A DNA stretch of 64,000 nt, taken from contig JACPVS010000009.1 in the NCBI GenBank assembly GCA_016197365.1, forward strand, positions 281,081-345,080, written 5' to 3'. Shown in pieces: positions 18,597-27,335 of the stretch. The notes under the pieces were generated by a model. It was not told where the DNA came from. It saw only the letters and a program-made list of their open reading frames with translations, and made no database searches. A program made the translations under genes and the position numbers. The stretch comes from Mycolicibacterium cosmeticum. Its GTDB lineage: Bacteria; Actinomycetota; Actinomycetes; Mycobacteriales; Mycobacteriaceae. Within the stretch, counting starts at the first letter, position 1; every line of letters starts with the position of its first letter.

Positions 18597-19895
18597 TCAT
18601 ATATCGCGACAGTTCGATTCCGCGGGAACGCCGTTGAAGCGGTCAGTGATCCACGCCATGGTCCGCTCACCATCGACGAACGCTCCGAGTAGCGCGTTGA
18701 CATCCAGCTTGTTCAGGAATGGAGGCTGCTCGTTGGTCCACAAGGTGACGTCAGCACCCATGTTGCACCAGTCGCGCGCCGTGTCACGCACGGCCAGGTA
18801 CGGTCCGAAGGAATCCCAGCGATTGTGCGAAAGATAAATAGGACCAGTGGGTTTGATGTTGCCAAGGCGTTGATTGGCCAACAATGTCTTGAACGGGTCG
18901 ACTTGGACCGCTGCAAAGATGTCGGTGTTGAACCAGAACTGTATATGACGGAACGCGTAGTCGATACCGGTCTGCAGCATGCACTGCCGACCCGTGTTCT
19001 CATACATTTCTAGACCACGCGGGGTCAGCACCCCGCGCACGGCCTGCTCGGTCTCTGGATAGGACGCGGTGATTCCCCGCAGCACCCACCCGAGCGCGCC
19101 CGCGAGGAAGTTGCCGTCGATCGGTCCCAGGACCTGCGCCAGGTCGGTAGGCGCACCACTGGCGTACGTGCCAACAACATCGAGCTCCGGTGCATAGCTG
19201 CTCGCCAGCTCAGCGGCAGACAGTGCTGCCTGCCCGCCAGATAGCCATCCCCAGAACGCCACTGGGCCCTGTGGGTCAAGAGAAGTACCGGGCAACTTCA
19301 TTGCGGCCCGCGCCGCATCAAGCAAGGCCGTGCCTGCTGCGACTCGATTCAGAAATTGCGGGCTTTCCGGGACATGGACGCCCAGTCCCACTCCGTCGGT
19401 CACCACGATCGCAAATCCGCGAGCCAGCAGGGTGGCAACGAAACCTTCCTCGAGGTTGAACATCAAGTCGAACCCAGTGTCCAGCGAGGCATGAATACCC
19501 TGATTGAACAGTCGCGACGGAGCACACTGCTCACCCATCCCGTACGGGGCTGTCGCATACGCGAGCAAAGGCCGCGGCCCGTTTCCAGGCCAAGGCACAT
19601 CCGGCTCGATGTAGGTTCCAGTGACAGCGACCGGCTTGCCCTGAGCATCGGTGCTGCGATACATGATTCGCGTACCTGTGCCCACAAACGCACCCAGTTG
19701 CCCGGATGGCTCCAAGACCAACCGTGACGGCTCCGTCCGAATGAGGTCACCGGGCGCCCCTTCTGGCAAAGGGATCGGCGGGGTATAAAACGGCCAATAA
19801 TGTGACTCGTCGGCATGAGCAGTGGGTACACCCACTGCGACCGAGACAGTCGCCCCCACCAGCAGAGTTAAAGCTGCGACGAAGATTTTCCGCAT
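18597..19895 (-). CDS. Secreted LIP-family lipase/esterase
   Basis: 432 residues with an N-terminal signal peptide (MRKIFVAALTLLVGATVSVA and cleavage after AHA). The rest matches the secretory lipase family (PF03583-like): GNGPRPLLAYATAPYG, the oxyanion region, a nucleophile-elbow region FWGWLSGGQAAL, YAPELDVVGTYASGAPTDL, and a C-terminal His-containing part. The elbow differs from the usual GYSxGG: there is an extra residue or a Ser shifted by one. Acts outside the cell on esters or triacylglycerols. ATG at 19895 chosen to place the signal peptide; no clear RBS. Confidence 0.82.
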   Translation of the reverse strand: MRKIFVAALTLLVGATVSVAVGVPTAHADESHYWPFYTPPIPLPEGAPGDLIRTEPSRLVLEPSGQLGAFVGTGTRIMYRSTDAQGKPVAVTGTYIEPDVPWPGNGPRPLLAYATAPYGMGEQCAPSRLFNQGIHASLDTGFDLMFNLEEGFVATLLARGFAIVVTDGVGLGVHVPESPQFLNRVAAGTALLDAARAAMKLPGTSLDPQGPVAFWGWLSGGQAALSAAELASSYAPELDVVGTYASGAPTDLAQVLGPIDGNFLAGALGWVLRGITASYPETEQAVRGVLTPRGLEMYENTGRQCMLQTGIDYAFRHIQFWFNTDIFAAVQVDPFKTLLANQRLGNIKPTGPIYLSHNRWDSFGPYLAVRDTARDWCNMGADVTLWTNEQPPFLNKLDVNALLGAFVDGERTMAWITDRFNGVPAESNCRDI

Positions 19896-20334
19896 CAGTC
19901 GGACCGTGTACGGCAGGTTCGATAGGCGATCGAGCGATCCCGCTGAAAGAGTTGTGCGAGTGCGCATTCGCGTTCTCTCACTGGTCGCGCTCTGCCTGTG
20001 GACCGCTAGGGGCATTTCAACTTCCTTTGCATAACAACGTCGAGCAGCGGACGCTGCCGGACGGTGAGCTCAGCGCCAGGTTTTCTGGCTTTGGTGGACA
20101 AGATCCTCGACAGAGAGACGCGGATACCGCTGATGGCGAGTCAGAGAACGGACAGGCGAAGTGCCCAACTCGTGTACCGATGCAACTCGCTCGCGCGAGC
20201 CGGTGAGCAACCGTCGAGTCTTAAGTACTGGTGTGCACTGGGCAGAGGACAGTGGGGTGCGGAGAACCTGCACACCGCCAATGGTCCGGGTGGCAAGAAC
20301 GAAAGGCCCGCTACCACGACACAGGTGCACACGT

Positions 20335-20400
20335 TCAAACCCGCTTGATATCAACCCATCTGGCGATCTGCGTTAGCACACCCAAGCGGACCGGCGCCAC
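20335..20400 (-). CDS. Possible 21-residue leader ORF
   Basis: AAGGAGGTG, 5 nt, then GTG at 20400; the product would be MAPVRLGVLTQIARWVDIKR plus V. The Shine-Dalgarno is the best in this region and no longer gene uses it. It lies between the operator-like palindromes and the lipase gene, in the leader expected for the lipase transcript. Could be a regulatory leader peptide or chance. Confidence 0.3.
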   Translation of the reverse strand: MAPVRLGVLTQIARWVDIKRV

Positions 20401-20516
20401 CGTTTCACCTCCTTGACTGTCGAGAGTGCGGGTTGCGGGGTCCCCCCAGCGTCGGCAAAGAGCACCGTGGGGTGCGACTCATCACCATCGTGTAACGATG
20501 TGATCGTAACCACATG

Positions 20517-20532
20517 TTGATTGACTAGTCAA
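20517..20532. promoter_or_regulatory. Operator-like palindrome, site 2
   Basis: TTGATTGACTAGTCAA fits TTGAYT-N4-AGTCAA without mismatch; it also contains the perfect 12-bp palindrome TTGACTAGTCAA. Upstream of the small leader ORF and the lipase. Confidence 0.55.
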
Positions 20533-20605
20533 CTCTGGTCCAGCAGATTCGACACGTGCTCGCCGAGACACTGTACAAATAAGGCATTTCAGCGCATTTA
20601 TTGAC

Positions 20606-20621
20606 TTGATACTTCAGTCAG
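20606..20621. promoter_or_regulatory. Weak operator-like site, site 3
   Basis: TTGATACTTCAGTCAG, a partial match to the shared pattern, 74 bp from site 2; a further TGACT half-site precedes it. Confidence 0.3.
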
Positions 20622-21484
20622 AAATACTGTTGAGGGGGCGCAGGGCGTCGTCGACCGAGCACCGGAGTCAGCGCCAGTTTGCGCGCATCGCACCCCCACC
20701 CCGATGGGAGACGCGTTGGAATCAACCTTCTTAAGTCCCCAGGAGACTGAGCATCGCGATCACGATTCCGGCTGACCGCGAAACTCAACCACGCGGAGAC
20801 TCTGTGAAAGGGCACGGAGGCCCGAGTCGATGAAAGTGGTCGAAAGGTGAGCTTGCTGAACACCGCGCGGTATACGGTGGCCCGTACATCGATCGTCTTT
20901 GGTCACCGTGGTGTGGCGATACCGAAGATCGCGGTGCGCAGTCGCCAGAATGCCAATACAGGTATGCGCTTCGCCGGGTCGGCGACATTGATCGCCCTGC
21001 GCGACACCCTGGCGCTCAACAGGATCCCGATCGGTGTGCGCTTGTTGCGTGTGAGTGTTGCTGGCTCTCGGTCGAAACGGACGAGGAGAACGACGATGCG
21101 CCGTTGGATGGGGTCATTGAATAGTGCTGGCCATGACGCCAACGCATTGACCGGGTGGGCGGCCGCCTCCCAGATCAACGTCGCCACCAAACTCCTGAAG
21201 CGCAAGGCGGGAAACATTGTCGGTTCGTTGCCGGCGACACTCACTGGGTGGGCTCCCTCCAGCGGCTCGCTGAAAGCATCCCCAAGCCCACAGAAGACGA
21301 TTCCAGATCGTATCGAAAAGAAACGGGGTTTCAACCGTGGTCTGGACGCCCGTCCTCGATGCCGGCCGGCTGCGGTCAGCGCGAGTTCTGACTCCATCAG
21401 GAAGATCTCGCATACTAGGCGTCGAATACCCGCTGTTCGGGCTGACATCAAAGCTTCTCGGCGGCGCCGAGAGTTCATTAGGTC

Positions 21485-21850
21485 ATGTCGTTGAAGCCCT
21501 TAAACCCGCCTAGGCACGATTCGTCCGCATCCGGTAACGATCTTGGAGCGCGCGCCCCCGCGGATCAGTTCGCACTTCCGTATTCGCCGGGCGAAGTCAC
21601 TCAACCTCATGCGGCGCCCACCCTCAACGTTGACGAGCAGATGGTGACCTTCGCGTACCGATGGATGCCCTTCGGTGGGAGCGCCGACGAGGAAGTCTTC
21701 ACCAGCTTCGGGCTGACGCCAGTCCAGTTCTACATGCGCGTCCGCGAGATACTCTTGAAGTGCGATGTGCCAGAGGAGTTCCGGCCAATTCACTACGGCT
21801 TTCTCAGCTATTGCGATCAACGGGTTCGCGACTACACGCGCAAACGATGA
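21485..21850 (+). CDS. DUF3263-like small protein
   Basis: 121 residues. The C-terminal half (MVTFAYRWMPFGGSADEEVF, SFGLTPVQFYMRVREIL) has the layout of the actinobacterial DUF3263 family: an aromatic helix, then an FGLSxxRYYQ-like helix-turn-helix segment. The N-terminal 45 residues are low complexity. It may bind DNA. It stands alone on the plus strand; downstream is the convergent thiolase. Start ATG at 21485 has only a weak AGG in front. Confidence 0.5.
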   Translation: MSLKPLNPPRHDSSASGNDLGARAPADQFALPYSPGEVTQPHAAPTLNVDEQMVTFAYRWMPFGGSADEEVFTSFGLTPVQFYMRVREILLKCDVPEEFRPIHYGFLSYCDQRVRDYTRKR

Positions 21851-22039
21851 CGAGGGGGCGAGTAGTCCGGATGGCGTGCGCCGGAGAGAGCAAGGCTGCA
21901 GGCGCAGGCTTCTTCAACGCGGCACGCGGAGTCAGTCGATTTGCCGCGCGGCGCCTTGCTCAACGCCGAGCGCCCTCTGCGCCGAACGCGGGGCGGCTGC
22001 TTGAGCAGAGCGCAGAGGGTGTGGTTCGACGCGCGGGAC

Positions 22040-23257
22040 TTAACCCAAGCGCTCCACGACCATTGCCATGCCCTGGCCGCCACCGACACACATCGACTCG
22101 ATGCCGAACGTCTTGTCGTGGGTGGCCAGGTTGTTCAGCAGCGTCGCGGTGATGCGGGCACCGGTCATACCGAACGGGTGCCCCAGCGCGATCGCACCGC
22201 CGGAGACGTTCAGCTTGTCCTCGTCGATGCCGAGCTCGCGCGCGGAGCCGATCACCTGGACGGCGAAGGCCTCGTTGATCTCGACCAGGTCGATATCGGA
22301 GATCGTCTTGCCGGCCTTGCCCAGAGCCTTGCGGATGGCCTCGATCGGGCCCAGCCCCATGATCTCCGGGGACAGCCCGGACACGCCGGTGGAGACGATG
22401 CGCGCCAGCGGGGTCAGGCCCAGCTCCTTGGCCTTGGTGTCGCTCATGATGACGACGGCGGCAGCACCGTCGTTCAGCGGACACGCGTTGCCGGCGGTGA
22501 TCGTGCCGTTCGGGCGGAACACCGGCTTGAGCTGGCTGATCTTCTCGTAGGAGGTGCCCGCGCGCGGGCCGTCATCGGTGGACACGACGGTGCCGTCGGG
22601 CAGCGTCACCGGCGAGATCTCGCGCTCGAAGAACCCGCTCTTGATGGCTTCCTCGGCCCGGTTCTGCGACCGCACCCCCCAGCGGTCCTGGTCTTCGCGG
22701 CTGATGCCGGTGTAGGTGGCGACGTTCTCGGCGGTCTGGCCCATGGCGATGTAGACATCGGGAATGAGGCCGTCCTCGCGCGGGTCATGCCACGGGATGT
22801 CGCCCTCGGCCTGCGTGACGGTGCGCGCCTGAGCCTCCTCGAACAGGGCGTTCTTGCTGTTGGGCGCACCGTCGGCGGCACCGACGCCGAAGCGCGACAC
22901 CGTCTCGACACCGGCGGAGATGAACACATCACCCTCGCCGGCCTTGATGGCGTGGAAGGCCATCCGGGTGGTCTGCAGCGACGACGAGCAGTACCGGTTG
23001 ACGGTGGTGCCGGGCAGGAAGTCGTAGCCGAGCTCGACGGCCACCGCACGGGCGATGTTGTAGCCGGCCTCACCAGCGGGCTGGGCGCAGCCCATCATCA
23101 GGTCGTCGATATCGCGGGGATCCAGCGAGGGCACCTTGTCCAACACCGCGCGCACCATCTGGGCAGCCAGGTCGTCGGGACGCATGGTGGCCAGCGATCC
23201 CTTGACGGCGCGTCCGATGGGGGAGCGGGCGGTGGCGACGATGACGGCTTCGGGCAT
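22040..23257 (-). CDS. fadA: Acetyl-CoA acyltransferase (thiolase)
   Basis: 405 residues of a degradative thiolase. Active-site Cys in NRYCSSSLQT near residue 93, His in GGAIALGHPFGMTG and Cys in the terminal CVGGGQGMA. Sequence is very like mycobacterial FadA3-type thiolases (MPEAVIVATARSPIGRA start). It cleaves 3-ketoacyl-CoA to acetyl-CoA (or propionyl-CoA). ATG at 23257 chosen from the homologous start, with GGAACGTC-type spacing upstream. Its codon use is more strongly GC-biased than many neighbours, as in core-genome genes. Downstream of the acyl-CoA dehydrogenase on the same strand, with a 130-bp gap. Confidence 0.92.
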   Translation of the reverse strand: MPEAVIVATARSPIGRAVKGSLATMRPDDLAAQMVRAVLDKVPSLDPRDIDDLMMGCAQPAGEAGYNIARAVAVELGYDFLPGTTVNRYCSSSLQTTRMAFHAIKAGEGDVFISAGVETVSRFGVGAADGAPNSKNALFEEAQARTVTQAEGDIPWHDPREDGLIPDVYIAMGQTAENVATYTGISREDQDRWGVRSQNRAEEAIKSGFFEREISPVTLPDGTVVSTDDGPRAGTSYEKISQLKPVFRPNGTITAGNACPLNDGAAAVVIMSDTKAKELGLTPLARIVSTGVSGLSPEIMGLGPIEAIRKALGKAGKTISDIDLVEINEAFAVQVIGSARELGIDEDKLNVSGGAIALGHPFGMTGARITATLLNNLATHDKTFGIESMCVGGGQGMAMVVERLG

Positions 23258-23387
23258 GACGTTCCTTTCATTGATTACAGATTTCAAGTAGTCACTCAGC
23301 GCCGTGGGAGCGCTGACATCGGCAGATCCGCATAAATCGGAAGTCCGGCAAGGTGGGAGCGGACGCTACGGCAGCGCAGGCTTCGCG

Positions 23388-24539
23388 CTATCGCAGGAGC
23401 GCCCGGCTCATCACGACACGCTGAATCTGGTTTGTTCCCTCATAGATTTGGGTGATCTTGGCGTCCCGCATGAACCGCTCGACCGGAAAATCGACGGTAT
23501 ACCCGGCGCCACCGAACAGCTGCACAGCATCGGTGGTCACCTCCATCGCTACGTCGGAGGCGAAGCACTTACTCGCGGCAGACACGAAGCCGAGATTCGG
23601 CTCCCCCCGCTCGGCACGTGCCGCCGCGCTGTAAACCATCAACCGGGCCGCCTCCACCTTCATCGCCATATCTGCGAGCATGAACTGCACACCCTGAAAT
23701 TCAGAGATCGACTTGCCGAACTGCTTCCGCTCCTTGGTATACGCAATGGCCGCGTCGAGGGCGCCCTGGGCGATGCCGACGGCTTGAGCCCCGATAGTTG
23801 GCCGAGTGTGATCGAGCGTGGCAAGCGCAGTCTTGAATCCTGTTCCGGGTTCGCCGATGATGCGGTAATCCGGGATCCGGCAGTTGTCGAAATACAGCTC
23901 AGTGGTGGGGGAACCCTTGATACCCAGCTTGCGCTCCTTTGGCCCGACGGTGAAGCCTTCGTCATCGATATGCACTGCGAACGCCGAAATGCCGTCAGCG
24001 CCCTTGTCCGGGTCCGTCACTGCCATGACCGTGTACCAGGAAGATTCGCCGCCATTGGTGATCCACGCTTTGGCACCGTTGAGGATCCAGTGATCGCCGG
24101 CGGCTCTTGCGCGGGTCTTCATTCCCGCGGCGTCCGAACCTGCCTCCCGCTCACTCAACGCGTAGGAGGCGAGCGCTCCGTTGACGAGGTCACCCAAGAC
24201 CAACTTCTTGAGTTCTTCGGATCCACGCAGGATTAATCCCATCGTGCCCAGCTTATTAACCGCGGGGATCAAGGACGCTGAGGCGTCAACTCGGGCAACT
24301 TCTTCGATCACAATGCACACTGCGACCGAGTCAGCACCCTGCCCGCCGTACTGCTCCGGTACGTGTACGGCGTTGAAGCCGGACGTGTTCAGAGCGGCCA
24401 ACGCCTCTTCAGGGAAGCGAGAGTTCTGGTCACAGTCGGCTGCATGGGGCGCAATCTGCTTCTCGGCTAGAGCACGGACCGTGCTGCGCAGCGCTTCGTG
24501 TTCCTCGGGAAGTTGATACAGATCGAACGAATCAGACAT
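23388..24539 (-). CDS. Acyl-CoA dehydrogenase
   Basis: 383 residues with the complete ACAD fold: AYALSEREAGSDAAGM (FAD/substrate signature 1), WITNGGESSWY, and QIYEGTNQIQRVVMSRALL at the C terminus with the catalytic Glu of the short/medium-chain type. Introduces the alpha-beta double bond in acyl-CoA; electrons go to ETF. ATG at 24539. Divergent from the TetR gene at 24618 across a palindromic operator, with thiolase downstream, so the two enzymes probably form one regulated beta-oxidation unit. Confidence 0.9.
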   Translation of the reverse strand: MSDSFDLYQLPEEHEALRSTVRALAEKQIAPHAADCDQNSRFPEEALAALNTSGFNAVHVPEQYGGQGADSVAVCIVIEEVARVDASASLIPAVNKLGTMGLILRGSEELKKLVLGDLVNGALASYALSEREAGSDAAGMKTRARAAGDHWILNGAKAWITNGGESSWYTVMAVTDPDKGADGISAFAVHIDDEGFTVGPKERKLGIKGSPTTELYFDNCRIPDYRIIGEPGTGFKTALATLDHTRPTIGAQAVGIAQGALDAAIAYTKERKQFGKSISEFQGVQFMLADMAMKVEAARLMVYSAAARAERGEPNLGFVSAASKCFASDVAMEVTTDAVQLFGGAGYTVDFPVERFMRDAKITQIYEGTNQIQRVVMSRALLR

Positions 24540-24540
24540 A

Positions 24541-24557
24541 GTGGTACTTAGTACCAC
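24541..24557. promoter_or_regulatory. Palindromic operator between dehydrogenase and TetR gene
   Basis: GTGGTACTTAGTACCAC: 8-bp arms fully complementary around one central base, immediately upstream of the dehydrogenase start codon and 60 bp before the TetR start. A further TGGTACT half-site follows at 24562. Typical position for a TetR autoregulatory site. Confidence 0.65.
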
Positions 24558-24617
24558 GTAATGGTACTGCGTTCAAAACGTAGCCTCGTCGCCGAAAAAA
24601 ACTTCAGAGGAGATTGG

Positions 24618-25280
24618 ATGTCGAAAACAAGTGTTCGGCAACGGATCGTTGCCACCGCCATCGCGCTGTTCGAGGAGAAGGGTTACGACGCAGTCACAGT
24701 TGAGGAGATCGCACGCCGCGCCGATGTTGGGCGGACAACCCTTTTTCGACACTTCGGATCGAAAGAACACTTGGTCTTTCCCGACCACGATGCATTGCTG
24801 GCCGACGCTGAGGCGAAGTTAACGGCCGCTACGCATCGCACTGCCTTCGCCACTGTCATCGGCTGTGCTCGGATGGTATTTGCGCACTATCTGTCCGAAG
24901 GGGAGATAGCCCAGGCCCGGTACCGCCTGACCAGCACCGTGCCCGAACTCCGTGATCGAGAGGTCGCCAGCATCAGCCAGTACACGAGACTGTTCACCCG
25001 CCATCTCCTCGCGCACCAGCCAGGGGGTGCCAACGCGGCATTAGAAGCCGAAATTCTGGCAGCAACGGTAGTCACCGCTCACAACTACGTCCTGCGTCGA
25101 TGGTTACGTGCAGAGACCATCACCCCGGTTGACGACTTCTCGCGGGCCATGGACACAGCTACTGGCATGCTACAGACCACATCCCAAAAGCGAACCGCCA
25201 TAATAGTTCTCGAGACCGAGGAGTCGCTGGATGCCCTTCTGCCCCGAATCGAACAAATTGCCAAAGGCTCCGCACGCTGA
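24618..25280 (+). CDS. TetR-family regulator
   Basis: 220 residues. N-terminal HTH: RIVATAIALFEEKGYDAVTV then EEIARRADVGRTTLFRHFGSK, residues about 8-52. C-terminal helical ligand domain without further recognisable family. ATG 24618 follows AGAGGAGAT. Divergent from the acyl-CoA dehydrogenase, with the GTGGTACT palindrome in between, so it most likely represses that gene, the thiolase and itself, responding to an acyl-CoA. Confidence 0.88.
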   Translation: MSKTSVRQRIVATAIALFEEKGYDAVTVEEIARRADVGRTTLFRHFGSKEHLVFPDHDALLADAEAKLTAATHRTAFATVIGCARMVFAHYLSEGEIAQARYRLTSTVPELRDREVASISQYTRLFTRHLLAHQPGGANAALEAEILAATVVTAHNYVLRRWLRAETITPVDDFSRAMDTATGMLQTTSQKRTAIIVLETEESLDALLPRIEQIAKGSAR

Positions 25281-25385
25281 CGCTCAATCAGCCAGCGGTA
25301 TCACCCGATACCGCTCCAACCGACTGTTCATGAGTTGGCTCGCTCCTGCACCTGCGTGTGGCTCGGTCGCCGTCGCGGAGTGAGA

Positions 25386-26147
25386 TCAGCGGATGGTCCA
25401 GCCTCCGTCGACGCTGATGGTTTGACCGATCACATACGTCGACTCGTCACTTGCCAGGAACAGCAGCGCACCGTCCAGTTCGTGTGCAGCACCGAAACGG
25501 GCGATTGCCGCTCCACGCTCGACGAAGGACATGGCTTTCGGGTCGTTGAGCATCCCGCCGGTCATTTCGGAGGGAAACCAGCCTGGAGCGAGTGCGTTGA
25601 CCCGCACACCCCGGCGGGCCCATTGGGCAGCAAGCTCGCGAGTGAGGTTGACGACACCCCCTTTGCTCGCGCAGTACCCGGCCTGTGCGATCGGAGAGGA
25701 TGCGACGAGCCCCAGCGCGGAGGAGATGTTGACGATCGAGCCGGAGCCTTGGGCAAGCATGACCCGGCCGGCCCGCTGGCTCATGGTAAAAAGCCCAACG
25801 AGGTTCACCTCCACGACGTCTCGGAAAAGTTGGATATCCTCGTCCTCAGCAGCGACAGTGTCGCCAATGCCGGCGTTGTTGACGAGAATGTCAAGGTTGC
25901 CTGACACTCCCCTGGCTGTTTGGACGATGTGGTCGCAGTCTTCCTCTGAGGTGACGTCCATAGCTACCGGAACAATGCGGGCGCCCAGTTCTTCACCGAG
26001 GGCGGTCAATCGCGAGAGGCGCCGACCGCCGACAACGACCGTCGCGCCTGCGGCATGCAGGACCCTGGCGAATCGCTCACCCAAACCGCCCGTGGCACCG
26101 GTGACAATGGCTACCCGCCCCTCGAGCGAGCGACTTGAAATTCTCAG
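25386..26147 (-). CDS. Short-chain dehydrogenase/reductase, last gene of the carboxylase-mutase operon
   Basis: About 253 residues, classical SDR: RVAIVTGATGGLGERFA with the TGxxxGxG motif, NNAGIG, catalytic Ser in NISSALG and Tyr-Lys in GYCASKGG, and GQTISVDGGWTI at the end. The first ATG in frame (26084) lies after the nucleotide-binding motif, so the real start must be upstream; only CTG at 26147 or rarer codons are available, overlapping the MeaB stop by 4 nt. Coupled translation from a CTG is possible. Probably oxidises or reduces a hydroxyl/ketone of a CoA ester in this pathway, like LvaD next to LvaA/LvaC. Confidence 0.78.
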   Translation of the reverse strand: MRISSRSLEGRVAIVTGATGGLGERFARVLHAAGATVVVGGRRLSRLTALGEELGARIVPVAMDVTSEEDCDHIVQTARGVSGNLDILVNNAGIGDTVAAEDEDIQLFRDVVEVNLVGLFTMSQRAGRVMLAQGSGSIVNISSALGLVASSPIAQAGYCASKGGVVNLTRELAAQWARRGVRVNALAPGWFPSEMTGGMLNDPKAMSFVERGAAIARFGAAHELDGALLFLASDESTYVIGQTISVDGGWTIR

Positions 26148-26920
26148 ATCCGTGATGACGGGGCCCCTATCTTCATTGCAGCCAGGTAGCGGCTGCGGAG
26201 ATCATCGGCAAGGCTGTCGATGCCTTCGGCGTCTGTCGCAGACGTGCGAAAAACAGGGCGGGCGCGATCGTCCCCGACCCGGTATGGCACGTTACGCAGC
26301 TGGCGAAGCAACTGGTCGGCCCCCGGCCGGTCGCCCTTGGTCACCACGAAAAGGTCAGCGACTTCCTGGATTCCCGCCTTGATCGCCTGAATCGAGTCAC
26401 CCAGGCCGGGCGGCATGGCGCAGATCGTGCAGTGCGCGGTCGAAGTGATGGCGATGTCTGATTGACCCGCTCCGACCGTCTCCACGATCACCGTGTCGAA
26501 GTCCGCGGCTGCGACCGCCTTGATGACGTGATCGAGGGCTGCGATGACCCCGCCGACTCCACCGCGGCTGCCGAACGAGCGCACGAATACGTCCGCAGAT
26601 CCCGCCACTCGGGAGAAACGGATCCGGTCGCCCAGCACCGCGCCGCCCGAGACCGGGCTGGAGGGATCGACCAGAAGGACGGCGACCCGGCCGCCACGCT
26701 TTTGCAGGGCCGGAGTCAGATGACTGATCAGCGTGGACTTGCCGGCGCCCGGTGGGCCGGTGATGCCTATCGTGAATGCGCGGTGGCGACCCTCGTCTAG
26801 TCGGCGGGCCAACTCACGACCAATGAGCGAGCTGTTGACTATTTCGCTGACGGATCTGGACAGACGCCGCCGGTCTCGGGCGAGGATCCCCGTGAAGAGG
26901 CTTTCAGCCGATTCAGTCAT
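26144..26920 (-). CDS. meaB: MeaB/ArgK-type GTPase (mutase chaperone), short form
   Basis: 258 residues of the MeaB family of G3E GTPases that load and protect adenosylcobalamin in acyl-CoA mutases. Walker A GITGPPGAGKSTL near residue 50, VLLVDPSSPVSGGAVLGDR, the VETVGAGQSD switch region and the VVTKGDRPGAD base-specificity motif (N/TKxD). The usual protein has about 320-340 residues; the C-terminal dimerisation arm is missing or shortened here. ATG 26920 overlaps the B12-binding subunit stop by 8 nt. It follows the mutase genes directly. Confidence 0.88.
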   Translation of the reverse strand: MTESAESLFTGILARDRRRLSRSVSEIVNSSLIGRELARRLDEGRHRAFTIGITGPPGAGKSTLISHLTPALQKRGGRVAVLLVDPSSPVSGGAVLGDRIRFSRVAGSADVFVRSFGSRGGVGGVIAALDHVIKAVAAADFDTVIVETVGAGQSDIAITSTAHCTICAMPPGLGDSIQAIKAGIQEVADLFVVTKGDRPGADQLLRQLRNVPYRVGDDRARPVFRTSATDAEGIDSLADDLRSRYLAAMKIGAPSSRI

Positions 26921-27329
26921 CGATGCGTGACTTTCGTTGCGCGGCAAATCGGGCGAAGGTCTCGGCGATGGAAGCCAGCGTCTCGCCGCCCCGGAAGATG
27001 GCGGCGACCCCGACGGCCACGAGCGGGTCGACATCGAACGGGCGGATCGTGCCGCCGACAACGACAGGGACGTCGTGCGCTCCCTTCGCGCGCAGGCCCT
27101 CAACGACCTGAGTGGTCACGTCTACCTGCCCACCCGACATGAAGCTTAGTCCGACGACGTCGACGTCCTCATCGATCGCGACGTCGATAACGTCTTGGGG
27201 TGTTTCGTAATCGATGAGCACGACCTCCATCGCGGCGTCGCGAAGCGCTGCTGCGACGGTCTTGATGGCACGGTCGTGACTGTCGATAAAGCTCTTGGTC
27301 AAAAGCACGCGAAGCGTCTGATTGTCCAT
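26913..27329 (-). CDS. B12-binding subunit of acyl-CoA mutase
   Basis: 138 residues, a free-standing cobalamin-binding Rossmann domain. The His ligand motif is near the N terminus: D16-S-H18-D-R-A21, where the family consensus DxHxxG has Gly, so the last position is Ala. The SFMSGGQ and VVVGGTI segments correspond to the SxL and GG motifs around the nucleotide tail. ATG 27329 has AGGTGG in front; a GTG at 27335 abuts the mutase stop. Works with the catalytic subunit encoded upstream. Confidence 0.88.
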   Translation of the reverse strand: MDNQTLRVLLTKSFIDSHDRAIKTVAAALRDAAMEVVLIDYETPQDVIDVAIDEDVDVVGLSFMSGGQVDVTTQVVEGLRAKGAHDVPVVVGGTIRPFDVDPLVAVGVAAIFRGGETLASIAETFARFAAQRKSRIDD

Positions 27330-27335
27330 ATCCAC

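Larger units (their letters stand above)
19896..21484. other. Long non-coding-looking region upstream of the lipase
   Basis: 1589 bp. It holds two operator-like palindromes, a 21-codon ORF with a strong Shine-Dalgarno, and open frames on both strands at 20850-21480 that show no family motif and are Arg/Ser rich, so I do not call them. It may contain the lipase promoter with a leader of about 600 nt, and possibly decayed genes. Confidence 0.5.

Noticed and set aside
20847..21494. Frames on both strands (plus 215 codons, minus 191 codons) in the region upstream of the DUF3263-like gene
   Set aside because: They overlap each other, lack family motifs and have no good ribosome site; at most one could be real and nothing favours either.
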